This document shows positions 7,210 through 8,314 of a stretch of DNA of 8,314 nt, piece by piece (within the stretch, counting starts at the first letter, position 1; each line of letters starts with the position of its first letter). The stretch lies in NCBI GenBank assembly GCA_051306415.1, contig JBPPNE010000259.1:1-8314 (forward strand). The letters run 5' to 3'. The translations under genes were made by a program, and so were the position numbers. The notes under the pieces were generated by a model. That model searched no databases. It had not been told where the DNA came from and saw nothing but the letters and a program-made list of their open reading frames with translations. The DNA comes from CBDDRG01 sp051306415 (GTDB lineage: Bacteria; Pseudomonadota; Gammaproteobacteria; Pseudomonadales; Porticoccaceae).

Positions 7210-7298
7210 ACGGTGACTCCGTCGGATATCCGCGCAATGCGATTTTTCGCACGGATGAGTTGTCATGTGTGTGCTGGTAATTTGTGGGGAGGAGGCTG

Positions 7299-7346
7299 CC
7301 GTTCGTGGTGAGCCCTGAGCCTGCCGAAGGGTCGAACCATGAATGG
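7299..7346. repeat. Palindromic intergenic repeat, copy 1
   Basis: CCGTTCGTGGT (7299-7309) pairs with ACCATGAATGG (7336-7346) over 11 positions, two of them G-U wobbles. The inner segment CCCTGAGCCTGCCGAAGGG can form a second short stem. The sequence matches a type of dispersed repeat I know from intergenic regions of many Proteobacteria (outer arm CGTTCGTGGTGAGC, centre TGTCGAA, end CCATGAACGG). It lies in the 256-base gap between wza and wzc and so would be transcribed as an RNA hairpin. Confidence 0.6.
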
Positions 7347-7381
7347 GGTCAGCAGGTTGCCGTCCATTCTGAGACCTCTCT

Positions 7382-7410
7382 GCCCTGAGCTTGACGAAGA
7401 ATCGAAGGGC
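7382..7410. repeat. Palindromic intergenic repeat, partial copy 2
   Basis: GCCCTGAGCTTGACGAAG, then AATCGAAGGGC, repeats the core of copy 1 (CCCTGAGC-TG-CGAAG) in the same orientation. Its ends GCCCT and AGGGC form a 5-bp stem. The outer arms of copy 1 are not preserved. Together the copies fill much of the wza-wzc gap, where I see no credible gene. Confidence 0.5.
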
Positions 7411-7465
7411 TTAATCAGCACCTCCTAACAAAAAATTAGCCCCAAGATCGTTTATCGAGATCGGT

Positions 7466-8314
7466 TCAGCGGTTTGAATTACGAATACTTTCCTTGGCGG
7501 ATGTCCCCAGGTTGATCGCGTTCAGCGACGGCAGTAGCTGATTGACCACCCGATTCCAACGCGCTATCGGTGCAGCGGTTACATAGACAATGTCCCTGGC
7601 GTTCAACGCGAATTCATCGGCCAGGATCAAGGTGGTAGCGTCCCGTGCGTTGAGTTGATAGACATCGATAAACCGTTTATCACCCTCCGTTGTGCGGCGC
7701 ATGACAAAAATGCCAGAGGCATCTGCCTGTGCTTCGTTGAACCCCTCGCCATTGGCCAACGCTTCCGCCAGAGACAATCCATTTCGAGGCATCACGACGG
7801 CCCCCGGTTTGTTAACCTCGCCAAGCACAAAAACCTTGTTGTCAGTCGAGCGGCCCACATTCACGACATCACCGTTGCGCAGAAGGATGTTATAGCGCGG
7901 ATCGCCGCGCTCATATACCGCTCGCAGCGATAGCCGGTAATCCTGCCCGTCGCGGGTGAGGGTGACATTTTCCCAATCGGCAAATTCTTCATCCAATCCA
8001 CCGGCGGCATTAACCGCGTCGATAATCCGCAATGGCACGTTAGTGACGGGAATGGTACCCGGGGTTTTCACGCTGCCGGTGACATACACTTTTTGCGACC
8101 GAAAGCTGGCCACTTGCACGTCGACTTGTGGATTCTCAATGAAGCGCCCAAGTCTCATACCGAGCATTTTTCGAACTTCCGTCAATCTCAACCCAGCTAC
8201 CCTGATAACGCCCGCATAAGGGTAAAAAATAGTGCCGTCGTTATGTACCCAGGTGCCGGAATCCGCGGCACTGCGGAAAGAGCCAGCGGGGATGGTCAGT
8301 TCCGGGTGCTCCCA
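7466..8314 (-). CDS. wza: Wza-type polysaccharide export protein (5' end outside window)
   Basis: Wza-type proteins are outer-membrane lipoproteins that form the octameric channel for capsule or exopolysaccharide. The frame runs open to the window edge, giving 282 residues; the signal peptide and lipobox are not in view. The fragment begins within the export N-terminal domain (WEHPELTIPAG...), including GTWVHNDGTIFYPYAGVIRV, the usual gating-domain pattern. Two SLBB domains follow: KVYVTGSVKTPGTIP (from about residue 75 of the fragment) and KVFVLGEVNKPGAVV (from about 160). Near the end, APIARWNRVVNQLLPSL (248-264) resembles the amphipathic helix that makes the Wza membrane barrel. The protein then ends in a short polar tail. 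A TTG at 8191 is an internal codon, not the start. wzc follows in the same orientation after 256 bases. No good terminator separates them. Confidence 0.93.
   Translation of the reverse strand, partial: WEHPELTIPAGSFRSAADSGTWVHNDGTIFYPYAGVIRVAGLRLTEVRKMLGMRLGRFIENPQVDVQVASFRSQKVYVTGSVKTPGTIPVTNVPLRIIDAVNAAGGLDEEFADWENVTLTRDGQDYRLSLRAVYERGDPRYNILLRNGDVVNVGRSTDNKVFVLGEVNKPGAVVMPRNGLSLAEALANGEGFNEAQADASGIFVMRRTTEGDKRFIDVYQLNARDATTLILADEFALNARDIVYVTAAPIARWNRVVNQLLPSLNAINLGTSAKESIRNSNR

Noticed and set aside
7270..7374. Leftward 34-residue frame starting MDGNLLTPFMVRP in the wza-wzc gap
   Set aside because: Its middle (FMVRPFGRLRAHHER) is simply the intergenic repeat translated, and no good ribosome site precedes it.
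7420..7465. Intrinsic terminator after wza (GCTAATTTTTTGTTAG on the minus strand)
   Set aside because: There is a T run, but only a 3-bp stem (CTA/TAG) around it and no stable GC-rich hairpin immediately before it.
1..8314. CRISPR array, phage genes, toxin-antitoxin pair or defence system
   Set aside because: I saw no regularly spaced repeats and no cas, phage or defence domains; the six substantial frames are accounted for by the transposase tail, lipoprotein, UvrB, CpsG, Wzc and Wza.

Overview
The window reads as part of a gammaproteobacterial chromosome with moderately high GC. This inference rests on the UvrB, phosphomannomutase and tRNA-Asn sequences, which resemble enterobacterial and pseudomonad versions, on the Gram-negative Wza/Wzc export pair, and on a lipoprotein signal. 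I cannot name a genus.

Left part (1-911): the window opens inside the last 41 codons of an IS630-type transposase reading rightward. Its stop codon interlocks, within a single CTAG, with the stop of a small leftward lipoprotein gene (123-524) that has its own plausible promoter. A mostly gene-free stretch follows, and then a leftward tRNA-Asn(GUU) with an encoded CCA, a clear intrinsic terminator and a strong promoter.

Middle (912-3532): a complete rightward uvrB (1012-3045) is divergent from the tRNA. Between uvrB and the polysaccharide genes lie about 490 bases of debris. They contain small inverted repeats, an IS3-like terminus, and a frameshifted, internally deleted IS3-family orfB remnant reading leftward.

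Right part (3533-8314): three leftward genes form a capsule or exopolysaccharide block, in transcription order wza (5' end outside the window), wzc (tyrosine autokinase and chain-length regulator) and cpsG/manB (phosphomannomutase). CpsG makes mannose-1-phosphate for GDP-mannose; Wzc and Wza carry the polymer across the periplasm and outer membrane. No wzb phosphatase gene lies between wza and wzc. That 256-base gap instead holds two copies of a palindromic, intergenic-repeat-like sequence.

Nothing here is a clear new system. The most useful leads are the polysaccharide locus abutting tRNA-Asn/uvrB with IS remnants at the junction, the missing wzb with repeats in its place, and a tiny Gly/Ser/Lys/Cys open reading frame (648-725) that could be real or chance.
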